Shown here: positions 26,001 through 34,892 of the stretch, piece by piece | Numbering within the stretch: the stretch's first letter is position 1 | Layout of the letters: every line of letters begins with the position of its first letter | Source of the DNA: JALSRD01 sp964476595 | GTDB lineage: Bacteria > Desulfobacterota > Desulfobacteria > Desulfobacterales > JALSRD01 | Assembly: GCA_964476595.1 (NCBI GenBank) | Contig: CAYZCL010000053.1 | Coordinates: 62,001-126,000 of the forward strand | Direction of reading: 5' to 3' | DNA length: 64,000 nt | The notes under the pieces: model-generated | Told to the model about the DNA's origin: nothing | Database searches by the model: none | The model's input: the letters and a program-made list of their open reading frames with translations, nothing else | Position numbers and translations under genes: made by a program

Positions 26001-27488
26001 TCAGCCGGGCCGCCACTGACGGATGTGAATCAGGCCGGGAAAGGCCCGCGGCTTGTAGATGGATTTGTCCAGCAGCACCCGCAGGCACTCCTGAATGCCC
26101 TCGGACATGGTGGGATGGGGGTGGACCGTTTTGAGCACGTCCCGGATGCCCTTGTCCTGGTCCATGAGCATGGCGATGGACATGATGGTGTTGGACACCT
26201 GGGGACCGGCGGCGCGCATACCCAGGATGCGGCCTTCCGGGTCGTCGCTGACGATGATCTTGACGAAACCGCTGGTGGCGTGCATGGCCAGCGCACGGCT
26301 CAGTAGGCGGTTGGCGTACACCGCCACACGGTAGGCGATGCGCTTGCGGCGGCAAGCTTTTTCGTTTCGGCCCACCGCCGCTACGGGCGGGTTGAAGAAC
26401 ATGACCGTCGACATGTTGGCGTAGTTCAGCGGCCAGCGGTTGGCGCCGCAGATCACCTTGGCGGCGTAGCGCCCCTGGGTTTCAGCGATGTTGACCAGCG
26501 CCGGGTGGGCGGTGACGTCCCCGGCCGCAAAGATGTTGCCGGACACCCGGCAGTTGCGGTCGGTCTGCAGAAAACCCCGCTCGTCCGGGTAGATGCCGGC
26601 GGCGTCCAGGTCGAGAGGCTCGAGGTTGGGGGTGCGGCCGATGGCGATCAGGGCGGCGTCCACGCTGAGCACCTGCGAATGGCCGTCCTTGAAGTCCAGC
26701 ACGGCCTCCAGCCGTTCGCCCCGGGCCTTGATGCCGCGCAGGATGGCGGAGTGGATGATCTCCACGCCGTGGCGCCTCAGGTGAGTGCTCACGAATTCGC
26801 CGACGTCGTCGTCCTCGAAGGGCAGGATGCGCTCGGCGTAATCCACCAGGGTGACCCGCGTCTGCCCGAAGTTCGAGAAAATGGTGGCGTACTCGCAGCC
26901 GATGATGCCGGCACCTACGATGATCAGGCGCCGGGGGAAACGCTTGAGCTGCAGGATACCGTCCGAGTCGAAAACCCGTCGCTGGTCCACGGCCACGCCG
27001 GGAAAAGGCCGCGGCCGGGAGCCGGTGGCGATGATGAAATGCCTTGCGTGAACATCCTCGCGGCTTCCGTCCGGGTAGCGCACCTCCAGCTTGCGGGAGG
27101 AGAGAAACGATCCGCGACCGCGCTTGAGGGTGATGGAGCCGGGGCCCTGCCGGCGCCGGGGGGAAAAGGTCTCCAGCTGGGACAGCATCTGGTACTGCTT
27201 CTCCCGCACAGCCCGGAACACCGAGCGTCGTACTGCCCGGTAGTCCACCGTGAGCCCGGAGGTGCGGTAGCCGCGGTCCACCCGGGAGGCGATGGAGAAG
27301 TCTTTGGACAGTTCCCACAGGGTCTTGGAGGCCAGTGCGCCGTTTCGGACACCGGCGCCGCCCACTTGGCCCCCCTCCACCACGCAGACGTGCCGCCCCA
27401 GGTCCAGGGCCCGCATGGCGGCGGCGAAGCCGCCCGGCCCGCACCCGATGATGCAGATGTCGAACGGCTGGCTATCGGCGGGTTCCAT
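26001..27488 (-). CDS. Dihydrolipoamide-dehydrogenase-like flavoprotein lacking the redox cysteines
   Basis: 495 residues of the class I pyridine-nucleotide-disulfide oxidoreductase fold. The FAD-binding GCGPGGFAAAMRALDLG is at about 15-31, the second dinucleotide motif is IIVGAGIIGCEYATIFSNFG, the FAD-closing motif is NIFAAGDV, and the C-terminal dimer-interface HPHPTMSE (about 456-463) keeps the catalytic His-Glu pair. The redox motif GGTCLNVGCIPSK is here GGAGVRNGALASK (residues 43-55), so both cysteines are absent (Gly46, Ala51). Dithiol chemistry is therefore excluded; an NAD(P)H oxidase, quinone reductase or transhydrogenase-like role is inferred. Last gene of the GTPase operon, 32 bp after the twin-ATPase gene. 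Confidence 0.85.
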   Translation of the reverse strand: MEPADSQPFDICIIGCGPGGFAAAMRALDLGRHVCVVEGGQVGGAGVRNGALASKTLWELSKDFSIASRVDRGYRTSGLTVDYRAVRRSVFRAVREKQYQMLSQLETFSPRRRQGPGSITLKRGRGSFLSSRKLEVRYPDGSREDVHARHFIIATGSRPRPFPGVAVDQRRVFDSDGILQLKRFPRRLIIVGAGIIGCEYATIFSNFGQTRVTLVDYAERILPFEDDDVGEFVSTHLRRHGVEIIHSAILRGIKARGERLEAVLDFKDGHSQVLSVDAALIAIGRTPNLEPLDLDAAGIYPDERGFLQTDRNCRVSGNIFAAGDVTAHPALVNIAETQGRYAAKVICGANRWPLNYANMSTVMFFNPPVAAVGRNEKACRRKRIAYRVAVYANRLLSRALAMHATSGFVKIIVSDDPEGRILGMRAAGPQVSNTIMSIAMLMDQDKGIRDVLKTVHPHPTMSEGIQECLRVLLDKSIYKPRAFPGLIHIRQWRPG

Positions 27489-27520
27489 GGTTCGTGCCTA
27501 CACCGCCCCCGACGCGCCTG

Positions 27521-29050
27521 TCAATCGAAAACCCCGGCGGCGGCCGGATCCGGGGTGGCCCGCACGGTGACCTTCCCGCTCCCGTCGAGCACCAGCAGGT
27601 GCGATATGCACGCCGGCAGTTCGTCGCGGTGGTGGGTGGCGTAGAGCAGGGTGGTGCCGGAGGCGGCGATGACCGCCAGCGTGTCGGCGATGCGGCGGCG
27701 GTTGGCGGGGTCCAGGCCCTGGCAGGGTTCGTCCAGCACCAGGATGCGCGGCGATTTGACCGCCGCGCGGGCGATCAGCACCAGGCGCTGCTGGCCATAG
27801 GAGAGCTGGTCGAAGAAGCGGTCGGCCAGGTCCTGCAGTCCCAGCCGGTTCAGCCAGCGTTCGGCCAGTGCGCGCTGGCACGGGTCGGGTCGGCGGTAGA
27901 GGCCGATGCTGTCGAAAAAGCCCGAGGCCGTGACGTCCGCACAGCGAAGACATTGGCGGTAGGCGGTCTGCAGGCGGCCCGAGACCACACCGATGTGACG
28001 GCGCAGCTCGGCCGCGGTTTCGCCGCTGCCCTTGCGGCGGCCGAAGATGGTGATGTTGTTGGCGTAAGCCTGGGGGTGGTCTTGGCTCACCAGGGACAGC
28101 AGGGTGGTTTTCCCGCTGCCGTTGGGCCCCACAACAGCCCAGTGTTCGCCCGGGCGCACCTGCCAGTCGACGGCGTCCAGGACCACGTGCCGGCCATAGG
28201 CTACCGTGACGGATCGCATGTCCACCAGCGGGAGCGCCCTGTGCGGGGCGGCCGCTGCGGAGGACGCCCGGAGCTGAACGGGGGCGGGGTCTGCGTAAAG
28301 CTCCCGCAGTCGCCGGGGGGTCAGCACACTCCGGCGGGGACCCTGAAACGCCACGCGGCCCTCCCGAAGGGCGATCACGTGGGTGATGCCGCGGTTTACG
28401 GCTTCGAAGCGGTGGGTGACCAGCACCAGCTGCCGGCCAAGGCCGATCCGGTTGTCCAGAATCTGTGACAGATTGCGCGAGGCGTTCTCGTCCAGGCCCT
28501 CGAAGGGTTCGTCCAGCACCAGCACGGCCGGGTCGGCGGCCAGGGCACGGGCGATGAGCACCTGTCGCATCTCGCCGCTGGAAAGCGCCGTGATGTCCCG
28601 CCGCAGCAGGTGCGCGATGCCCAGCGCCGCCGCGGCGGGACGAACGGCCCGGGCATCGCGCAGCCCCTCGCCGATGACCGCTGCGGCGGTGGTTATCCGG
28701 AAGGGGTGCCCGCTGAAACTGCGGGCCTCGGCGTGCAGGGCCTCTCGGGCCATCAGGCGGCCCTGCAGTTCGAAGGAAACGTAGCCGATGCGCCGGGCAT
28801 CGGCAAACGGCCCCCGGCGGTGCACACGGCCGGCGACCACCGGTGTCCTGCCGCACAGCACCCCCACCAGGGTGGACTTGCCCGAACCGTTGGGGCCGAC
28901 GACGGCCCACTGTTCCCCGGCGCGAATACGCCAGTCGGTGCCGGCCAGGATTCGCCGGTCACGGATGCGCAGCGTGGCCGCCTCCAGCGCGAACAGCGGT
29001 ACTTGATCCGATTCGCACCGCGTCGATTTCCGTCCTTCGGCGATCTTCAT
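27521..29050 (-). CDS. Twin-domain ABC ATPase, ModF-like
   Basis: 509 residues with two ABC ATPase domains in one chain and no membrane part. Domain 1 has Walker A VVGPNGSGKST and signature ALSSGEMRQVLIARAL with Walker B VLVLDEPFEGLD. Domain 2 has VVGPNGSGKTT, SYGQQRLVLIARAA and ILVLDEPCQGLD. Layout and motifs resemble ModF (PhrA) of the molybdate region, whose function is poorly defined, rather than ABC-F ribosome factors (no long Glu/Lys linker). The ATG at 29050 overlaps the upstream stop by 4 bp. No molybdate genes are nearby. Confidence 0.82.
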   Translation of the reverse strand: MKIAEGRKSTRCESDQVPLFALEAATLRIRDRRILAGTDWRIRAGEQWAVVGPNGSGKSTLVGVLCGRTPVVAGRVHRRGPFADARRIGYVSFELQGRLMAREALHAEARSFSGHPFRITTAAAVIGEGLRDARAVRPAAAALGIAHLLRRDITALSSGEMRQVLIARALAADPAVLVLDEPFEGLDENASRNLSQILDNRIGLGRQLVLVTHRFEAVNRGITHVIALREGRVAFQGPRRSVLTPRRLRELYADPAPVQLRASSAAAAPHRALPLVDMRSVTVAYGRHVVLDAVDWQVRPGEHWAVVGPNGSGKTTLLSLVSQDHPQAYANNITIFGRRKGSGETAAELRRHIGVVSGRLQTAYRQCLRCADVTASGFFDSIGLYRRPDPCQRALAERWLNRLGLQDLADRFFDQLSYGQQRLVLIARAAVKSPRILVLDEPCQGLDPANRRRIADTLAVIAASGTTLLYATHHRDELPACISHLLVLDGSGKVTVRATPDPAAAGVFD

Positions 29051-29970
29051 CTCGAAAGGTCGTTGTCGATTTCCGACTGCAGTTTCCGCTGGTTTGCGAA
29101 CTCGCGGTGTTTGTCGATGAGATAGTCCGTGCGGTCCACCTCGTGAAGCTGCACGGCGTAGCGCTGGGTAAGGTCGAACCACTCCCGGATACGCCGGGAC
29201 CGCGCTTGCGGACCGTCCTGGCCCAGGGTGTCCATGTAGACCACCAGTGCCAGGAAATAGCGCATGGCGTTGCGCTCGACGATGCCGCGCACGCCGCCGA
29301 CGTAATCGTCCCCGGCGGCGCCTTCCGCCGGATGGCTGAAACCCACCTTGTTGCGGCCCAGGGTCGCGAGGTAGGCGCGTGTGGCCATGCGGCTGGCCAG
29401 GCTCTGGCGGTAGGACAGCGAAAAGTGCAGCAGCACGTCTTTTTCGTTCATGCGCTCAGCCTCCAGCCGGAAGCGGTGATCCCGGGTGGAAAGTTCCCCC
29501 TTTTCGGCCGTCAGCAGCACCACCAGCCGCCGCCGGTCGCGTTCGACCACCCGGAAACGGTAGTCCATGCGCGTGGCGTCTGCCGGCGGCTGGTAGAATT
29601 TGCGGCCGGCGTAAATGCTCAGCACGGGATCCGGCGCGGTCCGCCAGGTGCAGGCCTTGACGTTGAGGTGCAGGGTCACGAACCGGCACCAGTCGCGGGG
29701 ACGACTCAGGGCCTGCGCGAGGTCCACCAGGCGGTAATGCACGATGCTGTACACGTCGGCCCTCAGCCGTTTCTTGTCGACCTCCGAGTGGACGTAGACC
29801 GGTTGGCCGGGCAGCAGCGGCAGCCGTCCGTCGTGCATGGCGCGGTAAATCCCGGCCAGTCCCGGGTCCGGCGGTGCGGCGGTGTCGTTCGCCGAGGCCG
29901 GGCTGCTCAGCGATGCCGCGGCCACCAGCGCCAGCATGAACAGGCAGGTGAGGAGGCGTCCGGCTTTCAT
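29047..29970 (-). CDS. Exported protein of unknown function
   Basis: 307 residues. A clear Sec signal peptide (about 1-28, LLTCLFMLALVAAASLSSPASA) and no further membrane helix, so probably periplasmic. The mature part has alternating strands (VYVHSEVDKKRLRADVYSIVHY, FVTLHLNVKACTW, MDYRFRVVERDRRRLVVLLTAEKG) consistent with a beta-rich fold, then a helical C-terminus. Two Cys (WCRF, KACTW) could pair. I do not recognise a named domain. It overlaps the neighbours on both sides by 4 bp, so expression is coupled to the HAD and ABC genes. Confidence 0.75.
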   Translation of the reverse strand: MKAGRLLTCLFMLALVAAASLSSPASANDTAAPPDPGLAGIYRAMHDGRLPLLPGQPVYVHSEVDKKRLRADVYSIVHYRLVDLAQALSRPRDWCRFVTLHLNVKACTWRTAPDPVLSIYAGRKFYQPPADATRMDYRFRVVERDRRRLVVLLTAEKGELSTRDHRFRLEAERMNEKDVLLHFSLSYRQSLASRMATRAYLATLGRNKVGFSHPAEGAAGDDYVGGVRGIVERNAMRYFLALVVYMDTLGQDGPQARSRRIREWFDLTQRYAVQLHEVDRTDYLIDKHREFANQRKLQSEIDNDLSR

Positions 29971-30644
29971 GCGGGCGGCAGGAGCGATCGAATTCGTGCG
30001 GCGTCCAGTTCCCGCAGGCTGTCCACGACCAGGTCGGCCGCCGCCAACTGCCGGCGGGGGGCGGTGCCGGTGACGGCCACCACGGCGCAGCCGGCCGCCT
30101 TGCCGGCTTCCACGCCCACCGGCGCGTCTTCCACCACCACGCAGCGTTCGGGCGGCAGCGAGATTTTGCCGGCCGCCTTGAGAAAGACCTCGGGGTGCGG
30201 TTTGCCGTGGCGGATTTCGCCGCCGTCGGTGGTGGCCTCGAAGAGGCCGCCGGCCGGCAGGCGGGACAGCACGGCGCGCACGTTCTCCAGCGGGCCCGAG
30301 GACCCGATGGCCAGGCGTGCACCGGCCGCGTGCAGCGCCCGCACCAAGTCCGATGCGCCCGCCTTTTCCGGGAAACGGCGCGTGATGACCTGTCGGAAAA
30401 TAGCTTCTTTCTCGTCACCCAGGGCCACGTAGCGGTCTTTTTCCAGCGAGGGGAAAAGGCCGGCGAAAATGTCCGCGTTGGTCTGTCCGAAAGTGGCGGC
30501 GAACTGCTCCTCGCTGATGTCCAGGCCGTGATTGCGCAGCATGCGCCGCCAGGCCTCGAAGTGTGCCTCGTAGCTGTCGATGAGCACGCCGTCCATATCG
30601 AAGATGACTCCCCAGGGGGAGCCGGAATCACTGGTTTGCGCCAT
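29967..30644 (-). CDS. HAD-superfamily phosphatase (beta-phosphoglucomutase-like)
   Basis: 225 residues. HAD motif I is FDMDGVLIDS (nucleophile and acid/base Asp), motif II IGSSGP (Ser), then the Lys region in KPHPEVFLKAA and motif IV VVVEDAPVGVEAG. A helical cap lies between motifs I and II, as in the subfamily of beta-phosphoglucomutase and small-sugar phosphatases. Cytoplasmic. Substrate cannot be read from sequence. Overlaps the GTPase gene by 17 bp and the exported protein by 4 bp. Confidence 0.88.
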   Translation of the reverse strand: MAQTSDSGSPWGVIFDMDGVLIDSYEAHFEAWRRMLRNHGLDISEEQFAATFGQTNADIFAGLFPSLEKDRYVALGDEKEAIFRQVITRRFPEKAGASDLVRALHAAGARLAIGSSGPLENVRAVLSRLPAGGLFEATTDGGEIRHGKPHPEVFLKAAGKISLPPERCVVVEDAPVGVEAGKAAGCAVVAVTGTAPRRQLAAADLVVDSLRELDAARIRSLLPPA

Positions 30645-32511
30645 GTTCGGTCTCGATTCGGTTGGTGTTTTCCGGCTGCGCCGGCAGATGCCGGCCGGCG
30701 CCTGCGTCGTCGTCGGGTCGGTCCGTTCTGCGGCCGACGGCGCCCGCCAGGGGCAGCACCTGGTCGAGCAGCACGGCCACCTGGTCCTCCAGCGGCGCGG
30801 CGGCCGCCGGGGAGAGGCCGGCCAGCTGCCGGCGGGCGGTTTCGAGGGTTTTTTTCAACACCCGCTCGGGGCGCGCCAACAGGCGCAGGGCGCCCTGGAG
30901 CAGGAAGAAACTCAAGAAGAGGATCACCCCGGCGGCCACGGCCGCGTGCAGGAAGAACCCGCTGTCGAGGTAGTGGCCGCCGAAAAAACCGCTGACCGTC
31001 AGCCAGCCGGTGTAGGCCAGCACGGCCAGTACCGGCAGATTGAAGAGCAGTTGTACCGGCCCGCTGCTCATGGCGCGTGCCGCGCGCTCCGTCTCGGCCG
31101 CCAGGGCCGTGTCCCAGGTGAGGGCCAGGTCGCGGCCCACGCTTTCCCCCTGCCGCACCAGCGTGCCGGTCCGGCGTACGGCCGGGTCGAATCCCGCCGC
31201 CACTAGGTCTTCGGCCACCGCCGGCCAGTCTTTCAGCAGGGTCAGGCGGTAGCGCTCGAAGGCCGGTTCGGCGCCGGCGGTTTCCGGCAGGGCCGGCTCC
31301 CCGTCGGAGGACGGCCGCAACATGCGGCCCACCAGCCGGCCGGGTCGCAGCATCTGGCCGAGCCCGCCGCCGAAGTGGAGCAACCGCGACCAGCCCGCCA
31401 CCAGCCATCCCACCGGCCCCGACCAGCGCTGGGAGAGCTGCCGGTAGAGCAGTGCGCTGGTGCCCGCCGGGAGGCCGGACTGGCGCGAGGCCAGCACTTC
31501 CAGGGCATCCGAAAAGGCCCGGCGGTGCACCGCCTCGATGTCGCGGCGGGCTTTTTCCAGCTGCGGACCCACGGCGATGACCGCTTCTCGCGCCTGCCGC
31601 CACACGTAGTCGCGCAACGCCTCGGCGTTTCGTACGCGGCGGTCGGCAGCGAATCCGGGCCGGTTGTAGGCCCCGAAGACCAGGTCGCGCAGCGTCTCGA
31701 ACTGGTCGAATCCATGCCGCGGACGCGCCTGGGGGGCCCAGGCCGGTCGTCGCAGGTGGCTGCGCGCCGACAGGCACAGCACCTGTTCCACGGTCCGCGG
31801 CCAGGCATCGGCCAGGTACTGCTCAAATTCGGGCAGGATCACTTCCCGCAGCTCGTTTTCGTCCAGTCGGTCGCAGCGGTTGAGCACCGCCACCAGGGAC
31901 TGGCCGTCGAACAGCGCCACGAAAGGCGCCAGCACGTCGGCGTGATCGCGGGTCTTGGGGTTTTCGGCGTTGAAAACGCAGATCAGGATGTCCGACAGCC
32001 CGATGGCCTCCTGCAGCAGGGCCAGGTGACGCTGCTGCTCGGTGGAATCCGTGTCCGGGGTGTCGATGAGAATCACGTGTTCCAGCGCGGCCGCCGCCGG
32101 GCTGGAGCGCAGCGTCACTTCCTGCCCGCCCAGGCGCCGGCGCAGCTGGCCGGCGTCGTCCGGATCCCGGCTGAGCACCACCAGGTTCCGGGTGGTGGGC
32201 CGCTCGGTGCCGGTCGCCGAGAGCTCGTCCACCCCGGCCAGGGCGTTGAGCAGTGTCGACTTTCCCGACCCGCAGGGACCGATGAGCGTCACCACCAGCT
32301 TGTAGTCCAGCCGTTCGGCCAGGGCGTCGATGATCTCCAGGGCGCGGCTGCACTGCTGCTGCAGGCCGGCCGCCGGGCGCCACAGGGGCACCCTGGCCAG
32401 CGCCTCCCTCAGCTGGTGCACGTCGCGGCGCACCGTCTGGATGCGTCCGGCGGCCTCCAGGGCCATGGCCTGGCGCTCGGGAATCAGTTGGTTTTCAGGG
32501 CGCTGCGGCAT
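30628..32511 (-). CDS. Membrane-associated dynamin-like GTPase (canonical G motifs)
   Basis: 627 residues. G1 is GPCGSGKS (78-85), G3 DTPD (150-153) and G4 NRCD (211-214); a Thr pair in RPTTRN (105-109) may be G2. The middle (about 250-480) is helical. Two membrane helices near the C-terminus (about 486-508 and 519-545) are followed by a short helical, then charged tail, a layout like bacterial dynamin-like or YfjP/HSR1-type membrane GTPases. The ATG at 32511 is preceded by AGAGAAA and overlaps the upstream GTPase by 28 bp. Function unknown. Confidence 0.78.
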   Translation of the reverse strand: MPQRPENQLIPERQAMALEAAGRIQTVRRDVHQLREALARVPLWRPAAGLQQQCSRALEIIDALAERLDYKLVVTLIGPCGSGKSTLLNALAGVDELSATGTERPTTRNLVVLSRDPDDAGQLRRRLGGQEVTLRSSPAAAALEHVILIDTPDTDSTEQQRHLALLQEAIGLSDILICVFNAENPKTRDHADVLAPFVALFDGQSLVAVLNRCDRLDENELREVILPEFEQYLADAWPRTVEQVLCLSARSHLRRPAWAPQARPRHGFDQFETLRDLVFGAYNRPGFAADRRVRNAEALRDYVWRQAREAVIAVGPQLEKARRDIEAVHRRAFSDALEVLASRQSGLPAGTSALLYRQLSQRWSGPVGWLVAGWSRLLHFGGGLGQMLRPGRLVGRMLRPSSDGEPALPETAGAEPAFERYRLTLLKDWPAVAEDLVAAGFDPAVRRTGTLVRQGESVGRDLALTWDTALAAETERAARAMSSGPVQLLFNLPVLAVLAYTGWLTVSGFFGGHYLDSGFFLHAAVAAGVILFLSFFLLQGALRLLARPERVLKKTLETARRQLAGLSPAAAAPLEDQVAVLLDQVLPLAGAVGRRTDRPDDDAGAGRHLPAQPENTNRIETEHGANQ

Positions 32512-34472
32512 TGCGAGAGTTTCTCTTCCAGTTGGGTGATCAGTCGACGGGAGACTTGCATGTCCTCCCCCGCACGGGCCAGCAGTGGTGCGCTGATTTC
32601 CTCCTCCAGCATGCGGCGCACCAGGGCGGCCTTGTCGTCCAGCCACACGCGCGCCACCGGGGCCAGCAGGCGTTCCAGTTGCGCCCGGTCGGCCTTGTTG
32701 AGGCCCGAAGTGGCCGGCAGCGCCACCAGGGCGTAGAGGTCGTGCAGCCCGAAGAGGCTGCCCAGCTTGATCTTGATGCCCGCCGCGCCCACCGGATCTC
32801 CGGTGGAGAGGATGTAGGTCACGGCGGCCGTGGCCGGCAGGACGTTCAGAAAGGCGGCAAAGGTCTGGGTGAGCCGGTCCCGCCAGCTCATCTGCGCCCG
32901 CAGCCGATCGGCCAGCTGCGCCAGCTCGGCGTCGATGTGGTCGGAGAAATCCACCACACCCCGGCTGCGCGCCACCAAGGCTTCGGACAAAGACGCCCAG
33001 CTGTGCCGCCGCACCTGCCGGCGCACCGTCTCCAGTGCCGGCGGGGCCTCGGCGGTCAGCATGCGCCGGCGGTCGCCGTCGGGCGCGGACAGGCGCGGCA
33101 CGCCGTCGCCGTGGATGCCGCGCGCGGCCCGGATGCGCGCCACGGTTTCCGCCGTCTTCGCGGCGGCCGGGTCGGCGGCCGCGAGGCCCACCTCGATGCG
33201 CGGCGCCAGGATCTGCTCGTAGAGCCGGTTGGCGGCCTCCAGCAGGTCGGCCTGGATCTGTCGACGCACGTCTTCGGAGATTTCACCGCCGGCAGGGTCC
33301 GGCTTGCGCGGTTCGTCTCCCTTGATCAGCCGCGACACCAGCCGCACCGGGAGGGCGAGGATATCGCCGGTTTTGCGCATGGCGCGGATGTGGGTCGGGT
33401 CGCCCCGGTACCAGATGCGCGCGAACCGGCGCATGACCGTGTCCAGCGGGAAGTGGCGCAGCGCGGTCTGCAGGCACTCGGCTTCCACGGCCTGCAGGGC
33501 CTGGGAGTAGAGCGCCAGCTCGTCCAGGCACACGCCGGCCTCGGCGGTGATGCGGTCCGCGATGGACACCACGTCCGCCAGCACCGAGGAAAACAGCGAC
33601 AAGCGGATGGGAATGGGGTCCATGCCGGTGAGGGCTTCGCCCAGCGGCGGCCCGTCGGGCTCCAGGGGTCTCAGGGACATGGGCTTGCGCCCGGCGGCGA
33701 CCTCGTTGTCCTCGTCGGCCCGGTAGATGCCCAGCAGGAATTCTTCCGCGCGGGCGCCGTAGATGTTGTGTGCCACGGTCATGGCGTGCCGACGCACCTC
33801 CGGGTCATCGAAGCTGGGATAGGCGCGGTAGACGAGGTATGCCCGGCGCTGCCCTACGCCGGTGAGCATCTCGGCCACGAAATCGGTGTTGTCGCGATTG
33901 GCGTAGTTGGAGTTGGTGAAGATGTACAACATCAGGTCGGCCAGCTCCAGGGCCTGGCGCGCGGCCTCGCGGTTGGCGTAGACCCCCTTGGCGCCGGTGT
34001 CGAAGTCGGGCGTGTCCAGCAGCAGCAGGTGCGGCGGCAGGGTGTCGCTGAGCACGTAGAGCGGGTCCCCCGGGCGAGTCAGTTCGGCGGGTTCTTTCAG
34101 TTGCCGGGGGTGCCAGCCGAAGGGTTCGAAAAGGGACGAGAGCGCCTCGGAGGAGCCGAACCGCCTGCGGGATGCGGCGATGAGTACCCGCCGGTTCATG
34201 CCCGCCCGCCCGCCGGCCGGGGACACGGCATGGCCGGCAAGGGTGTTGAAGAGCGTCGACTTGCCCGCCGATCCGCCGCCGCAGATGACGGCCACCAGGG
34301 GCGCGTCGGGCGCGAAACGGGCCAGCAGTCGGCTGTTGACCACCGTGCGCCACCGCGCCAGCCGGTCCCGGCCGCAGCCGCCGAGTTGCTCCGAAAGCCG
34401 CACCAGCAGCCCCTCCATGTCCTGCAGGACGCCTTTCAGGTCCGGCAGCCGCTTGTGTAAGTCCGGGGTCAC
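32484..34472 (-). CDS. Second dynamin-like GTPase, divergent (no recognisable G4)
   Basis: 662 residues from a GTG at 34472. G1 is GGGSAGKS (65-72) and G3 LLLDTPD (to 156). Where NKxD is expected, the strand reads AYLVYRAYPSFDD, with no N/TKxD. Long helical regions follow, with one hydrophobic hairpin-like segment (AAFLNVLPATAAVTYILST). The GTG is preferred over the ATG at 34547 because the codons between are AT-rich and unlike the rest of the gene, and GGAA lies 7 nt before the GTG. First gene of the operon; likely partner of the GTPase that follows, as bacterial dynamin-like proteins often occur as adjacent pairs. Confidence 0.72.
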   Translation of the reverse strand: MTPDLHKRLPDLKGVLQDMEGLLVRLSEQLGGCGRDRLARWRTVVNSRLLARFAPDAPLVAVICGGGSAGKSTLFNTLAGHAVSPAGGRAGMNRRVLIAASRRRFGSSEALSSLFEPFGWHPRQLKEPAELTRPGDPLYVLSDTLPPHLLLLDTPDFDTGAKGVYANREAARQALELADLMLYIFTNSNYANRDNTDFVAEMLTGVGQRRAYLVYRAYPSFDDPEVRRHAMTVAHNIYGARAEEFLLGIYRADEDNEVAAGRKPMSLRPLEPDGPPLGEALTGMDPIPIRLSLFSSVLADVVSIADRITAEAGVCLDELALYSQALQAVEAECLQTALRHFPLDTVMRRFARIWYRGDPTHIRAMRKTGDILALPVRLVSRLIKGDEPRKPDPAGGEISEDVRRQIQADLLEAANRLYEQILAPRIEVGLAAADPAAAKTAETVARIRAARGIHGDGVPRLSAPDGDRRRMLTAEAPPALETVRRQVRRHSWASLSEALVARSRGVVDFSDHIDAELAQLADRLRAQMSWRDRLTQTFAAFLNVLPATAAVTYILSTGDPVGAAGIKIKLGSLFGLHDLYALVALPATSGLNKADRAQLERLLAPVARVWLDDKAALVRRMLEEEISAPLLARAGEDMQVSRRLITQLEEKLSQCRSALKTN

Positions 34473-34892
34473 TTTATATTCCGTATGAAAACAGTCCGGT
34501 TGATGGGTTGAACCAAACACAAGAATACCATAATCATCAAATGGCATAAATCCATGGGATTGGCGCCCGAAATCGCACCGATGGATCTTTTCGGCGGGCA
34601 AAAAAGAGCGGGTTCGGTGTCCGGCAAGGCCTGGATGAAGCTTGATATATACCGCCACGCGGCTTCATCTAGTTATAATCTTTTACCTTACCGAGGGGGC
34701 CGGGCAGCGAATCGACGTCGGGCGCAGGATTTGAGCCGCGAAGTCGCCGGGAGCGCCGGTTGTTCCACTTCGGTCGATTGGCGCGGCGGCCGGCCACAGC
34801 GGCGTTTCGACCGGCCCCGTGCCCGTATTGACAGCAGAGGGCAATTTGCCTATACCTTCGGCAACGCATAACCGCCATCGGACACCGGACCC
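34473..34892. other. 420-bp divergent region between GTPase operon and aminotransferase
   Basis: No gene. For the GTPase operon (minus strand) a weak promoter is possible: TTTATG (34550-34545), 17 bp, TATTCT (34527-34522) with an extended TGG; this would place the start near 34515, after the alternative ATG at 34547. A GATGAAGC/GCTTCATC inverted repeat spans 34634-34669 with a CCGC/GCGG stem nested inside. The strong aminotransferase promoter is listed separately. Confidence 0.4.
34828..34856 (+). promoter_or_regulatory. Promoter of the aminotransferase-amidase operon
   Basis: TTGACA (34828-34833), a 17-bp spacer and TATACC (34851-34856). The start would fall at about 34863, 30 nt before the ATG at 34893. 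Confidence 0.65.
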
